Assembly (NCBI GenBank): GCA_947497245.1
Contig: CANMFO010000009.1
Coordinates: 1 to 64,000 of the forward strand
From: an uncultured Flavobacteriaceae bacterium
GTDB taxonomy: Bacteria; Bacteroidota; Bacteroidia; Flavobacteriales; Flavobacteriaceae
Length of the DNA stretch: 64,000 bases
Direction of reading: 5' to 3'
The notes below the pieces were generated by a model that saw nothing but the letters and a program-made list of their open reading frames with translations, was not told where the DNA came from and searched no databases. Positions 44,075-52,962 of this stretch are shown here, in pieces (the first letter of the stretch is position 1; each line of letters opens with the position of its first letter). The position numbers and the translations under genes are program-made.

Positions 44075-44528
44075 GCGCTTTTGTATTACAAAAATAAAAT
44101 CCGCCGGCACGAAATGCCGGATTCGGGGTGGCCCTAGGACCTTTCTATTGGAAAGGTGTTTGGAGCCAAGGGATTAAAGTTATCCATTATTTTGGAACTG
44201 CTGCAATGCGATCGATTTCCCCTCCTGGCGGGGAATCCCTACAAGCGGCGGCCCGCTCCATAAGACCGAAAAGCAGCCCGGTCAGCCGGCCTCCAACGGG
44301 ATTTTTGATGGAGGGCGGAAGAAGCATTTTTTCCCTATTTAATGCCATAAATTATGATTAAATTTATCCGGTTCGGAACCCAGCTGATTTGGACGGGCCC
44401 GCATATAAAAAAGGGGTGCCCGTAGTGCGCTCCGCGGCAGATAGCAACATGGTACTAAGGAATGTAGGGTATCCCAAGCTAGGAAAAAAGAATCAATAAC
44501 AAACATTTGAAAATAACAACGATAATCA
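44075..44528. other. Intergenic region before the DUF1080 gene
   Basis: About 450 bases with no convincing gene. Around 44210-44290 the sequence is GC-rich with small hairpins, such as TTCCCC/GGGGAA. The part closer to the DUF1080 start is AT-rich. No clear promoter box with partner was seen. Confidence 0.35.
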
Positions 44529-45347
44529 ATGAAAGCACGGATTTTGATTTTGGCCGTATGGGGCAGCACCGCCCTATCTTTTGCACAGAACACCCAAGGT
44601 CCCGTTCCCGGGAACGATGGGATTGAAAAAACAACCCCCTTGAAACTTTTCAACGGCCACGATCTGGAGGGTTGGTATACCTTTCTTCAAGGCCGTGGGC
44701 GGGACGAAGACCCCAAGAAAGTATTTACGGTAAAAGACGGTATGATTCGGATCTCGGGAGAGGAATGGGGATGTATCACCACCGATTCAGAGTACGAAAA
44801 CTACCGGCTTACCACCGAGTTCAAATGGGGCCGGACGACACATGCCCCCAGATTGGAAAATGCAAGGGATTGCGGCATATTATTGCATTCGCAGGGCGAG
44901 GATGGCAATTCACAGGGCATTTGGATGACCTCCATTGAATGCCAGATCATTGAGGGGGGTACGGGAGATTTTATCGTGGTCGGGGACGGAAGTGATAAAT
45001 TTCAGATCACCTGCAAGGTGGCGGAAGAAAAACAGGGCAATTCGTTTGTTTTCAAACCCGATGGCAAGGGCCTCGAAGTGACCATACATGAAAATCGCAT
45101 CAATTGGTACGGCCGCGATCCCAATTGGACCGATACCTTGGATTTTAGGGGCAAAAACGATGTTGAAAAACCGGTCGGGGAATGGAACCTCCTGGAATGT
45201 GAGGTAAGGGGCGATGAAATCTCTGTTTTCCTCAACGGGGTTTTAGTGAACAAGGCGAGTAAGGTAAGGCCCACCAAAGGACGCATCCAAATACAATCGG
45301 AAGCCGCCGAGATCTTTTTTAGGCGGGTGGAACTGACGCCCCTTTAA
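44529..45347 (+). CDS. Secreted DUF1080 (3-keto-disaccharide hydrolase-type) protein
   Basis: A 272-residue exported protein with a signal peptide (to about residue 20, LSFAQ). The mature part is a concanavalin-like jelly roll of the DUF1080 type: KLFNGHDLEGWYTF, GMIRISGEEWGCI, YENYRLTTEFKWG, and the closing pattern NLLECEVRGDEISVFLNGV. Members have been linked to cleavage of 3-keto-glycosides, often beside Gfo/Idh/MocA oxidoreductases, as here (established knowledge). Activity on a specific substrate is not shown by the sequence. Confidence 0.85.
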   Translation: MKARILILAVWGSTALSFAQNTQGPVPGNDGIEKTTPLKLFNGHDLEGWYTFLQGRGRDEDPKKVFTVKDGMIRISGEEWGCITTDSEYENYRLTTEFKWGRTTHAPRLENARDCGILLHSQGEDGNSQGIWMTSIECQIIEGGTGDFIVVGDGSDKFQITCKVAEEKQGNSFVFKPDGKGLEVTIHENRINWYGRDPNWTDTLDFRGKNDVEKPVGEWNLLECEVRGDEISVFLNGVLVNKASKVRPTKGRIQIQSEAAEIFFRRVELTPL

Positions 45348-45417
45348 AAATAAGGGAACACGGTTCCACACGCCCGGGTATTCCGACATCCATATGGCCC
45401 TGGGGTTTTTGACCGTT

Positions 45418-46794
45418 TTAGTAGGTATCCCGCATCCAATCGAATGGTCGGCGCTTTATCCAATTTCCCCTGGTGAAATCAGGAAAGTCCTGGGGTTCCC
45501 CGTTGTTCTCTATGGACAATTCGGACAAAGGGGTCACCGCACTCCATGCGGCCGCATCGTATACATCCATCGGAGGGGCTACATTTTGCTTTGCGGATTC
45601 CACGAAGGCGTTCATCACATAAAAATCTATCCCCCCATGCCCGGCCTCTGTGGCGCTGGCACCAAATTTTTTCCAAAGCGGATGGTCGTATCGGTCCAAC
45701 CATTTTGTCATATCCTCCCAGCCATGGCCTTCGGTCTTGCCCTCGATATGGATGCGCTTGGTGTGGTAGTCGAAATCAGTGAGGCCCTGCACTCCCTGGA
45801 CCTTAAACCCAAGCGAATAGGGGTGGGGGGTATTGACGTTATGGGTCACGATAATGGTTTCCCCCTTGGCCGTTTCGATGGTGGAGGTAATGATATCGCC
45901 CTGCTTGAACTTTAATTTGGCATTGGGATGGTCTTCCCCACCGTTCTCCACGATATATTTGTGCAGCCCGATGGCCTTGGTGGCATGTGAGGTCATGGAT
46001 ACAAACCGATTGCCCCTGTTGATATCGGCCATTACGGCGACGGGTCCCAAGCCATGGGTCGGGTATACATCGGCATTCCTGAGCAAGGAATGCTGTGTCC
46101 GCCATTTGGATTCGGAGATGCCCTTTTCGCCAAATTCCACTCCCTTGCCATATGCGGTTTTTCCGTCATTTAGTTTTACATGTCGTAGATCGTGCTGGTA
46201 CCCACAGGTAAAATGCAACAGCTCCCCGAATACATTTTGTTTCACCATGTTCAAAACGGCCAGGACATCGCGCCTAAAGTTTACGTTCTCCATGATCATT
46301 AGATGGCTCCCGGTCTGTTCGTGGGTGTTTACAAGGTCCCAGCATTCTTCCAGGGTATTGGCCGCCGAAACTTCCAGTCCGGTATACTTACCGGCCCGCA
46401 TGGCGTCCGTTGCCATACGGGTATGCCATAGCCAGGGGGTGGCGACAATTACCGCATCTACCTCTTCCAAATCGAGCAGGTTCCGGTAGTCGTAATCACC
46501 ACCGCTTCCATAGACCTTTGGTTTTTTTCCACCTGCCGAGGCTATTTTGTCCAGTGCAATGGAAATCCGGTTGGGGTCTATGTCGCAAACAGCGGTTATC
46601 AGCACATCGTCCCGTAACAATAGATTGTTGAGATGGTTGGTACCCCTTAGGCCAACCCCGATCATCCCCATTTTTAGCTTTTCCTTTTTCTTTCCCTTGC
46701 CCATTCCAAACGCGGTTCCGGGAACCATGGCCACACCGGTACCGGCAATGGCCGATTTCTTGATAAAATTCCTTCTGGAGTTTGTCTTATCCAT
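45418..46794 (-). CDS. GH109-like Gfo/Idh/MocA-family protein
   Basis: A 458-residue secreted protein with a twin-arginine signal (NSRRNFIKKSAI). The Rossmann domain begins LKMGMIGVGLRGTNHL, with an NAD(P)-type GxGxxG. Segments such as ADVYPTHGLGPVAVMADINRGNRF and EAGHGGIDFYVMNAFVE match glycoside hydrolase family 109 (alpha-N-acetylgalactosaminidase), which uses NAD+ in an elimination-addition mechanism. Function is therefore likely glycoside cleavage or related oxidation outside the cytoplasm, but the substrate is not certain. It is convergent with the DUF1080 gene. Confidence 0.78.
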   Translation of the reverse strand: MDKTNSRRNFIKKSAIAGTGVAMVPGTAFGMGKGKKKEKLKMGMIGVGLRGTNHLNNLLLRDDVLITAVCDIDPNRISIALDKIASAGGKKPKVYGSGGDYDYRNLLDLEEVDAVIVATPWLWHTRMATDAMRAGKYTGLEVSAANTLEECWDLVNTHEQTGSHLMIMENVNFRRDVLAVLNMVKQNVFGELLHFTCGYQHDLRHVKLNDGKTAYGKGVEFGEKGISESKWRTQHSLLRNADVYPTHGLGPVAVMADINRGNRFVSMTSHATKAIGLHKYIVENGGEDHPNAKLKFKQGDIITSTIETAKGETIIVTHNVNTPHPYSLGFKVQGVQGLTDFDYHTKRIHIEGKTEGHGWEDMTKWLDRYDHPLWKKFGASATEAGHGGIDFYVMNAFVESAKQNVAPPMDVYDAAAWSAVTPLSELSIENNGEPQDFPDFTRGNWIKRRPFDWMRDTY

Positions 46795-46886
46795 TTTTAT
46801 GGTTTTAACGGTTTATAATGTTGCGACTGTATTCTTGTTCGTATGGTCCAGATCAAAATGGGTCCATTTTTTATCCCGTGATTTCC

Positions 46887-49073
46887 CTACCAGTTGAACC
46901 AATGATTGAATTTTAAGGTAACCGACCAACTTTTTCCCCGATTCGGTTCTTCCAATATCTGATTGTTCGTGTACACCAGGAACAGGTCGGAGGCGGGCTT
47001 GTATCGCCATTGAAAGCGGGAGTTCAAATTGAAGTTTTTGGATTGTTCGTTGTACTGGAACAGGGTGGCAAAGAACAATTTATTGGTAAAGGTGACGTCC
47101 ACCTCGGACCCTATCAGCCAGAAGGCTGTTTTGTTCCAGGGTGCCGGTAAGCTGAGATGGTTATAGCTGATCGTACCGCCGAGGCTCACATAGGGTTGAA
47201 AACGATACCCCAGTTCACCGCTTAGGTTCAATCTGTTCCCATTGGCATAGTATCCGCCATAACGCCCGCTTACGACATAGGTGAACATGCTTTGGGGTTT
47301 GGAAACATAGCCTAGGCGTACCGCTTTCCAATGGTGTTTTGTTCCGGTCGCCAGAGAGTCTTTGTTCGATCTTGTCGGGTCGAAGGGGGCCAGTAGTTCC
47401 ACGTATTCGTCCACGAATCCCACATCCAGATTGCTTCTGTTGCGAAAATTCAAAAAATATTCGAGGGCATTCTGGTGGTCGGTCCGTTCAAAATTTTCAT
47501 TAAGGAAATAGCTGCTTTCCAGCTTTGGCCCATGGCTCAGCAATTTTCGCTCTTCGTTCTTCGGGAAGAAGGTATGTGCCAGGAAAGAGCTGAGGTTTAC
47601 ATAGGCCTTACGCGGTACAAAGCCCACTTCTGCCGTATAGCTTTTCCCAACGGATTGTTCCTGTAGCCTCCAGTTCCATTTTTGGCTCTTGTACTCCAAA
47701 TGCGCCGCCTGGGTGATTCCATTGCCCCCTTTGTCCGGTGCGTAAGACTTAAGGAAAAAAGCCTTGCCGGTCCACAGATTGTTCGAAGAGGCCAGATTGT
47801 ACTCCAATCCCACATTTCGATTGAACTTGGGATAGACCGCCCGTAGCGAGTCGGTATTTTGTGGGTAGCGCAACGATTCCTTATCGACGAACATCAACCC
47901 GATACTGGATCGTTTGAACACCTTCCGTTGCAGGGACAGTACGGCAAAGTTCTGATTGGGCAGGCCTATCTCGTCAATATGGGCTGTTTGGAGGTCCATG
48001 GCGCCCAGGCGCCATTTTTCATCCAGATTGCCACTTAGCCTGGCCCCGAACCGGATGGGAACCCCGAGTCCGATGCGCCGTGAAAAGAAGGGGCGCACGG
48101 AAGGATATCCAAAATTGGCGAACAAATCGGCGTTTTCTAGGAAAAACTGCCTTTTTTCGGGAAAAAAAAGTTCAAACCGGTCTAAATTCGTCACTTGACG
48201 GTCTACCTCCACCTGTGAAAAATCGGGATTGAGGGTCAAATCGAGATTCATGGAGGAGCTAAGGCTGATTTTGGCGTCTCCCCCCACTTTTTTCTGGTAG
48301 GTGGTCGTATTTCCATTTTCCGATGCTTTGCCCGTTCCGCCCAGGACATAGGGAATGAACGAAATATTTGTGCCCGGTGACGGGGGCGAAGCGTCCCAGA
48401 CCAATACGCCCGTGTAGGCCAGGGATGCCGTGGGGAACTGCCGGGGTATAGGGGTCCAACTCGATTTTTCGCTCGACTCCAGGTCCAACCTGCTAAAATT
48501 GATCCCCCACTCGGTCAGACCATCCTTATAGCGGATCGATTTGAACGGAATAGCCATTTCAAAGACCCATTTTTCCGCCTCCCGGCGTACCTTGGACACC
48601 CATTTGCTGTCCCAGTTCAAATCGATTCTTCCCCCATCGAACATGGTGCCGTCCCATTGGGCGCCGGCCGCGTTCGATCCGAAGGAAAAACCACTGGTCT
48701 GGGTATTGAAGGGATCCAGGAAGAGCAAAAAGTTATCATTTTTCCCAAAAGAAAAATCGCGCCTCAGGGATTCCACATAATATTTCGAAGGGGGCGTTTT
48801 ATGGAATACGGCGGCCAAATAAAGATGTTCGTTGTCGTAGGTCATACGGATTTCCGAGTGCTCATTGGCCTTTCGGTCGTCCATGGGCAATACCATGAAA
48901 AAATCCTTTGCCGTTTCGGCATCCCGCCATGCCCGTTCATCAATGTACCCATCAATGACAATGGGATGTGCGGTTTTTTTGATGTGCAAGCGGAAGGCCT
49001 CGTTCTTTTTTTGTGCCGCGCTGGGCAGTATTCCCAATGCGATGGTAACGAATACGGTAATATACTTTTTCAT
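46887..49073 (-). CDS. DUF5916/CBM9-like outer-membrane protein
   Basis: About 728 residues. A signal peptide (MKKYITVFVTIALGILPSAAQ) is followed by a carbohydrate-binding family 9-like domain (IVIDGYIDERAWRDAE, then VIRM-type strands) and a large C-terminal beta-barrel of the DUF5916 type (KISLSSSMNLDLTLNPDFSQVEVDRQVTNLDRFELFFPEKRQFFLENADLF). The start is set at 49073; the open frame extends to 49217 but that part reads through the operator region. It likely sits in the outer membrane and may handle sugars or fatty acids, but its task is unknown. Confidence 0.82.
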   Translation of the reverse strand: MKKYITVFVTIALGILPSAAQKKNEAFRLHIKKTAHPIVIDGYIDERAWRDAETAKDFFMVLPMDDRKANEHSEIRMTYDNEHLYLAAVFHKTPPSKYYVESLRRDFSFGKNDNFLLFLDPFNTQTSGFSFGSNAAGAQWDGTMFDGGRIDLNWDSKWVSKVRREAEKWVFEMAIPFKSIRYKDGLTEWGINFSRLDLESSEKSSWTPIPRQFPTASLAYTGVLVWDASPPSPGTNISFIPYVLGGTGKASENGNTTTYQKKVGGDAKISLSSSMNLDLTLNPDFSQVEVDRQVTNLDRFELFFPEKRQFFLENADLFANFGYPSVRPFFSRRIGLGVPIRFGARLSGNLDEKWRLGAMDLQTAHIDEIGLPNQNFAVLSLQRKVFKRSSIGLMFVDKESLRYPQNTDSLRAVYPKFNRNVGLEYNLASSNNLWTGKAFFLKSYAPDKGGNGITQAAHLEYKSQKWNWRLQEQSVGKSYTAEVGFVPRKAYVNLSSFLAHTFFPKNEERKLLSHGPKLESSYFLNENFERTDHQNALEYFLNFRNRSNLDVGFVDEYVELLAPFDPTRSNKDSLATGTKHHWKAVRLGYVSKPQSMFTYVVSGRYGGYYANGNRLNLSGELGYRFQPYVSLGGTISYNHLSLPAPWNKTAFWLIGSEVDVTFTNKLFFATLFQYNEQSKNFNLNSRFQWRYKPASDLFLVYTNNQILEEPNRGKSWSVTLKFNHWFNW

Positions 49074-49199
49074 TTGATCAGGTGCCGATCTCTGTGGTGT
49101 GAACGGGCGGGTGGAACGGCCCTGGATTGGAATCAAAAATTCCAGGAATGTCCGTACCCTATATTGCAAGGCCGGACAAACTAAATGAATTTTTTGAAG

Positions 49200-49223
49200 A
49201 AAAGTGTGTACGAACACACTTTT
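49200..49223. promoter_or_regulatory. Palindromic operator candidate for a LacI-type regulator
   Basis: Arms AAAAGTGTGT and ACACACTTTT surround ACGA. It lies 126 bases before the DUF5916 start and 150 bases before the LacI gene, so it could control both. Confidence 0.55.
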
Positions 49224-49312
49224 AACATCTTTTTAATAAAATCGATTTTCGTTCTAATTTTAACCAATTGAATATGAGAGAAATAAAATTTATCCAATTC
49301 AATATAATTTGA

Positions 49313-49328
49313 TAATTTTGTACGTACA
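49313..49328 (+). promoter_or_regulatory. LacI gene -7 box overlapping a TGTACGTACA site
   Basis: TAATTTTG (49313-49320) matches the Bacteroidota -7 box, and TGTACGTACA (49319-49328) starts on its last two bases. Binding there would block initiation, fitting autoregulation. The word CGTACACAC at 49324-49332 is the reverse complement of GTGTGTACG in the distal palindrome. Confidence 0.5.
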
Positions 49329-49372
49329 CACCATGAACGGAGGCAGCTTTAGCAATTAAAAAACAAGGCCAG

Positions 49373-50443
49373 ATGGATAGGTTGAAAAAAACGACCATTC
49401 AGGATATCGCAGATTACACGGATATTTCCATCGGTACCATTGACCGTGTCATCCATAACCGGGGAAAGGTTTCGAGAATCAAGAAAGAGAAGATCGAAGA
49501 GGCCATCCGGGTGCTTGACTTCAACCCGAACCTGTTGGCAAGAACACTTGTTCTGGGCAAGCAATATGTAATATGCAGTCTTCTGCCGGAAGCCATGACC
49601 CCCGAACACTATTGGTCCCTCCCCAAAAGGGGTGTGGAACAGGGGGCCCAAAACTACCGGGATTTTGGTATTGAACTGGACTCGCGCACCTATAGCTTGT
49701 TCGATGAATCCAGTTTTGTTGAAAATGCAAAGGCCATTCTGGAGCGGAATCCCGAGGGGGTGATCCTAGCGCCCTTATTTGAAAGGGAAAGCACTTGGTT
49801 CATCCGCCAATTGGAAAAAAGGAAAATCCCCTATGTTTTTATCGATGCGCGTATTTCCGGCCATAAGAACCTGAGCTATATCGGACCGGATGTCAAGGCC
49901 AGTGGTTACATCGCGGGAAAACTTCTCGATCCACTGCTTGCGGATGGAGATGCTATTTTGATCGTCAATATGGTTAAGGGTATCGGGAACAGCGCCCATA
50001 CCGGAACCATAGAAAGGGGTTTCCGGGATTTTTTCAAGACGGCCGAGGGGAAGCCCAGAAGGAAGATCGGCGCGATTACCATACCGTCGATGGATGAGAG
50101 GGAGGTAGTTCGCGAACTGACAAAATACTATTTGAGAAACCCTGGAACGGGAGGGGTTTTCGTGACCAATTCAAATGCGCACCTTATCTCCAAATACCAT
50201 ACCGATCACGAATTGGATATTCGTGTGATCGGATTTGATCTGGTTCAGGGGAATATAGCCGAAATGAAGAAGGGGACCATTGATTTTATAATATCCCAAA
50301 GACCGATATACCAGGGCACCCAAGCGGTCCGATCTTTGTTCGATTTCTTTGTCAACAAAAAAATGCCGACAAGCATCCAATACGTGCCCCTGGATATAAT
50401 AATCAAGGAAAGTATGGATTTCTATATCCGTTGCCAGGGATAG
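49373..50443 (+). CDS. LacI-family transcriptional regulator
   Basis: A 356-residue regulator with a helix-turn-helix near residues 5-25 (TIQDIADYTDISIGTIDRVIHNRG) and a periplasmic-binding-protein-like sensor domain (PEGVILAPLFERESTWFIRQL, IPYVFIDARISG, IDFIISQRP). The ligand is probably a sugar or sugar acid. It is divergent from the DUF5916 gene and precedes two Gfo/Idh/MocA genes by 46 bases, so it likely controls the sugar block. Two palindromic sites in the divergent region are candidate operators. Confidence 0.88.
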   Translation: MDRLKKTTIQDIADYTDISIGTIDRVIHNRGKVSRIKKEKIEEAIRVLDFNPNLLARTLVLGKQYVICSLLPEAMTPEHYWSLPKRGVEQGAQNYRDFGIELDSRTYSLFDESSFVENAKAILERNPEGVILAPLFERESTWFIRQLEKRKIPYVFIDARISGHKNLSYIGPDVKASGYIAGKLLDPLLADGDAILIVNMVKGIGNSAHTGTIERGFRDFFKTAEGKPRRKIGAITIPSMDEREVVRELTKYYLRNPGTGGVFVTNSNAHLISKYHTDHELDIRVIGFDLVQGNIAEMKKGTIDFIISQRPIYQGTQAVRSLFDFFVNKKMPTSIQYVPLDIIIKESMDFYIRCQG

Positions 50444-50489
50444 CCGACCGGGGCGAACTGCCCAAAAAAAGAACTTAAAAAAAAAGCAA

Positions 50490-51842
50490 ATGAGCGATAC
50501 CGCAAATTCAAGAAGAAGCTTTATCAAAAAGACAACGGCCGGTTCAGCCCTGTTCGTCGCAGGAGGGGTGCTGCCGGGATTCTCCGCAAAAAGTTATGCC
50601 CGGATATTGGGAGCCAACAAACGTATCCATGTTTCGGTCATGGGGGTCAATAGTCGTGGTGCGGCCCTGGCCAAGAACTTTTCCCGACAGGCCAATTGCG
50701 ATGTAGCGCACATCTGCGATGTGGATAGAAGGGCCATCTCCAAATGCAAAAAAATCGTTGCACAGCACCAGGAAACGGAGCCCAAGGCCTTTGGCGATTT
50801 TCGCCGCTCCCTGGAAAGTCGGGACGTGGATGCGCTGGTGATAGCGGCACCCGATCATTGGCACGCTCCTGCATCGTTATTGGCCCTGCAGGCCGGAAAA
50901 CACGTTTATGTGGAAAAACCGTGCAGCCACAACCCTGGGGAAGGGGAGCTATTGGTAAGCGCGGCCAAAAAATATAAAAAGGTGGTCCAGATGGGCAATC
51001 AACGCCGTTCATGGCCGCATGTCATGGAAGGCATCGACGCTCTGAAAAACGGGATCATCGGACGTGTGTACTATGGAAAGGGATGGTATTCCAACAATCG
51101 CGGTCCCATTGGGATCGGAAAGGAAACGGCTGTGCCGGAGTGGCTCGATTGGGACCTTTGGCAGGGACCCGCGCCCAGGAAAAAATTCAAAGACAATCTG
51201 GTCCATTACAACTGGCACTGGCATTGGCACTGGGGCACGGGGGAGGCCCTGAACAACGGTACCCATATGATCGATCTGTTGCGGTGGGGAATGGAACTGG
51301 ATTACCCCTCACGGGTAAGTTCCAACGGGGGCAGGTATCACTATCAAGACGATTGGGAAACACCCGACACCCAAATCATAAACCTCGATTTTGAAGAAGG
51401 GAAGACCCTGTCTTGGGAAGGCAGAAGCTGCAATGGGAAGAACATCGAGGGAAGCTCCGTGGGGGTCATGTTTTATGGCGAACAAGGCAGTATGCTCATT
51501 CCGGGCGGAAATAGTTACACCCTTTTTGACCTAAAGAACAAGGTGGTGAAAAAAGTGGATGGCGGGGCAAAAATAGATCCCCGCGACCCGGCCAACCCGG
51601 CAGAGCAATTGGATGCCCTGCATATTCAAAATATGTTCCACGCCATTTCCAACGGTACGTCCTTGAACGCAGATATCGATTCGGGGCATAAAAGTACCTT
51701 GTTGGTGCAGTTGGGCAACATAGCACAACGGGTGGGCCGATCATTGGATATCGATTCGAATACGGGACATATTCTGGACGATAGGGAAGCCCAAAAGTTG
51801 TGGGGCCGTACTTACGAAAAAGGATGGGAAATGAAATTATAA
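50490..51842 (+). CDS. Tat-exported Gfo/Idh/MocA-family oxidoreductase
   Basis: A 450-residue protein with a twin-arginine signal (NSRRSFIKKTT) and a Rossmann domain that starts HVSVMGVNSRGAALA. The EKP motif, HVYVEKPCSH, is present, as in sugar oxidoreductases that use NAD(P). A conspicuous NWHWHWHWGTGEALNNGTHMID stretch marks the family. It should oxidise or reduce a sugar, probably in the periplasm. It follows the LacI gene and precedes a second member by 22 bases, so all three are likely one transcription unit. The GxGxxG in the Rossmann turn is relaxed (GVNSRG). Confidence 0.85.
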   Translation: MSDTANSRRSFIKKTTAGSALFVAGGVLPGFSAKSYARILGANKRIHVSVMGVNSRGAALAKNFSRQANCDVAHICDVDRRAISKCKKIVAQHQETEPKAFGDFRRSLESRDVDALVIAAPDHWHAPASLLALQAGKHVYVEKPCSHNPGEGELLVSAAKKYKKVVQMGNQRRSWPHVMEGIDALKNGIIGRVYYGKGWYSNNRGPIGIGKETAVPEWLDWDLWQGPAPRKKFKDNLVHYNWHWHWHWGTGEALNNGTHMIDLLRWGMELDYPSRVSSNGGRYHYQDDWETPDTQIINLDFEEGKTLSWEGRSCNGKNIEGSSVGVMFYGEQGSMLIPGGNSYTLFDLKNKVVKKVDGGAKIDPRDPANPAEQLDALHIQNMFHAISNGTSLNADIDSGHKSTLLVQLGNIAQRVGRSLDIDSNTGHILDDREAQKLWGRTYEKGWEMKL

Positions 51843-51864
51843 CATAACATAATATAGCCTTGCC

Positions 51865-52863
51865 ATGGATTCGAGACGGGAGTTTATAAAAAAAATGGGT
51901 AATGGAGCGGTGTTCTCCGCGGTGGCACTGGCCACTCCCCTGGGTCATGCACATATGCCCCGGCCAATATATGGGGGAGCCGGGGAGGATGCAAAACCGA
52001 TCCGGATAGGTATAATAGGGGCCGAAAATTCCCATACGGCCGCTTTTGGAAAATTGTTCAATATCGATAAGGCCTTTCCGGGCGTTTCGGTGAAGTACGT
52101 TTGGGGCGAAACGGAGGCTTTTGCAAAAAAGGCCATGGAAAAGGGCAAGATTCCCAATAGCGTCAAGGACCCCAGGGAAATGCTCGGGGAAATAGATGCC
52201 CTTATCGTGGACCATAGGCACGGAAAATTTCACCTACCGGCTGCTCGGCCGTTTATTGAGGCGGGTATCCCGACCTTTATCGATAAGCCGTTTTGCTATC
52301 GGTTGGATCAGGGAAAGGAATTCCTGGCCCTGGCGCGCAAGCTGGGAACTCCGGTCACTTCCTATAGTGCCATAGCTCATAGCCACGCTACCTTTGAAAT
52401 GAAGCGGGAGCTGGAAAAAATGGGGACCATTGGCCAAGTCGTCCGATATGGCCCCTTGGATATGCACTCGAAGTATGGAGGGGTGTTTTTTTACGGAGCG
52501 CATTTGATCCAACCCCTGATGTATATTTTTGGGGACGATGTGGAAAGGGTACGCATAAATAAAAATGGTGAAAACAGCGGTGCCAATCTTGTGTTCTGCA
52601 ATGGGATGATGGCCTCCTTGGTCTTTACGACCAAGAAATATGGGTGGCACACCTATGTCGAAACGGATAGCGGAATTGTGGAGCTTGGATCCGAAATAAA
52701 GGAAAGCGTTCCTGGAAAAGGCGAGGTGGATATGGTTGCCATGTTCAGGACGGGAAAGGAACCCAGGAGTCATACCAGTATACTCAAAGGGGTCGCGGTA
52801 ATGGAGGCTCTGGAGAAATCGGTGGTCAGTGAATCTTGGGAAAAGGTCACCCCAGTGGATTGA
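51865..52863 (+). CDS. Gfo/Idh/MocA-family oxidoreductase, short form
   Basis: A 332-residue oxidoreductase with a twin-arginine-like start (MDSRREFIKKMGNG) and a Rossmann segment IRIGIIGAENSHTAAF. The EKP position is replaced by DKP in PTFIDKPFCYRL. A C-terminal GFO domain follows with a KKYGWHTYVETDSG stretch. It lies 22 bases after another member and may form a pair acting on a 3-keto or related sugar (inference). It probably uses NAD(P) and could be exported. Confidence 0.82.
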   Translation: MDSRREFIKKMGNGAVFSAVALATPLGHAHMPRPIYGGAGEDAKPIRIGIIGAENSHTAAFGKLFNIDKAFPGVSVKYVWGETEAFAKKAMEKGKIPNSVKDPREMLGEIDALIVDHRHGKFHLPAARPFIEAGIPTFIDKPFCYRLDQGKEFLALARKLGTPVTSYSAIAHSHATFEMKRELEKMGTIGQVVRYGPLDMHSKYGGVFFYGAHLIQPLMYIFGDDVERVRINKNGENSGANLVFCNGMMASLVFTTKKYGWHTYVETDSGIVELGSEIKESVPGKGEVDMVAMFRTGKEPRSHTSILKGVAVMEALEKSVVSESWEKVTPVD

Positions 52864-52962
52864 TCTAGGGTGCAGTGTTTCCAAATGAAAGAACGCCGCT
52901 TTCGCCACTGTGCTCCATGTTATAGTATGATATATAAAACAACAATCATTAAAACGATAAAA

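Larger units (their letters stand above)
49074..49372. promoter_or_regulatory. Divergent promoter/operator region of the LacI regulator
   Basis: This gap separates the DUF5916 gene (minus) and the LacI gene (plus). It contains a perfect 10-bp inverted repeat, AAAAGTGTGT-ACGA-ACACACTTTT at 49200-49223, and the palindrome TGTACGTACA at 49319-49328. The second site overlaps the end of a TAATTTTG -7 box at 49313-49320. The two sites share GTGTGTACG in opposite orientation, with a central CG, as in LacI-type operators. No other gene is seen. Confidence 0.55.
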
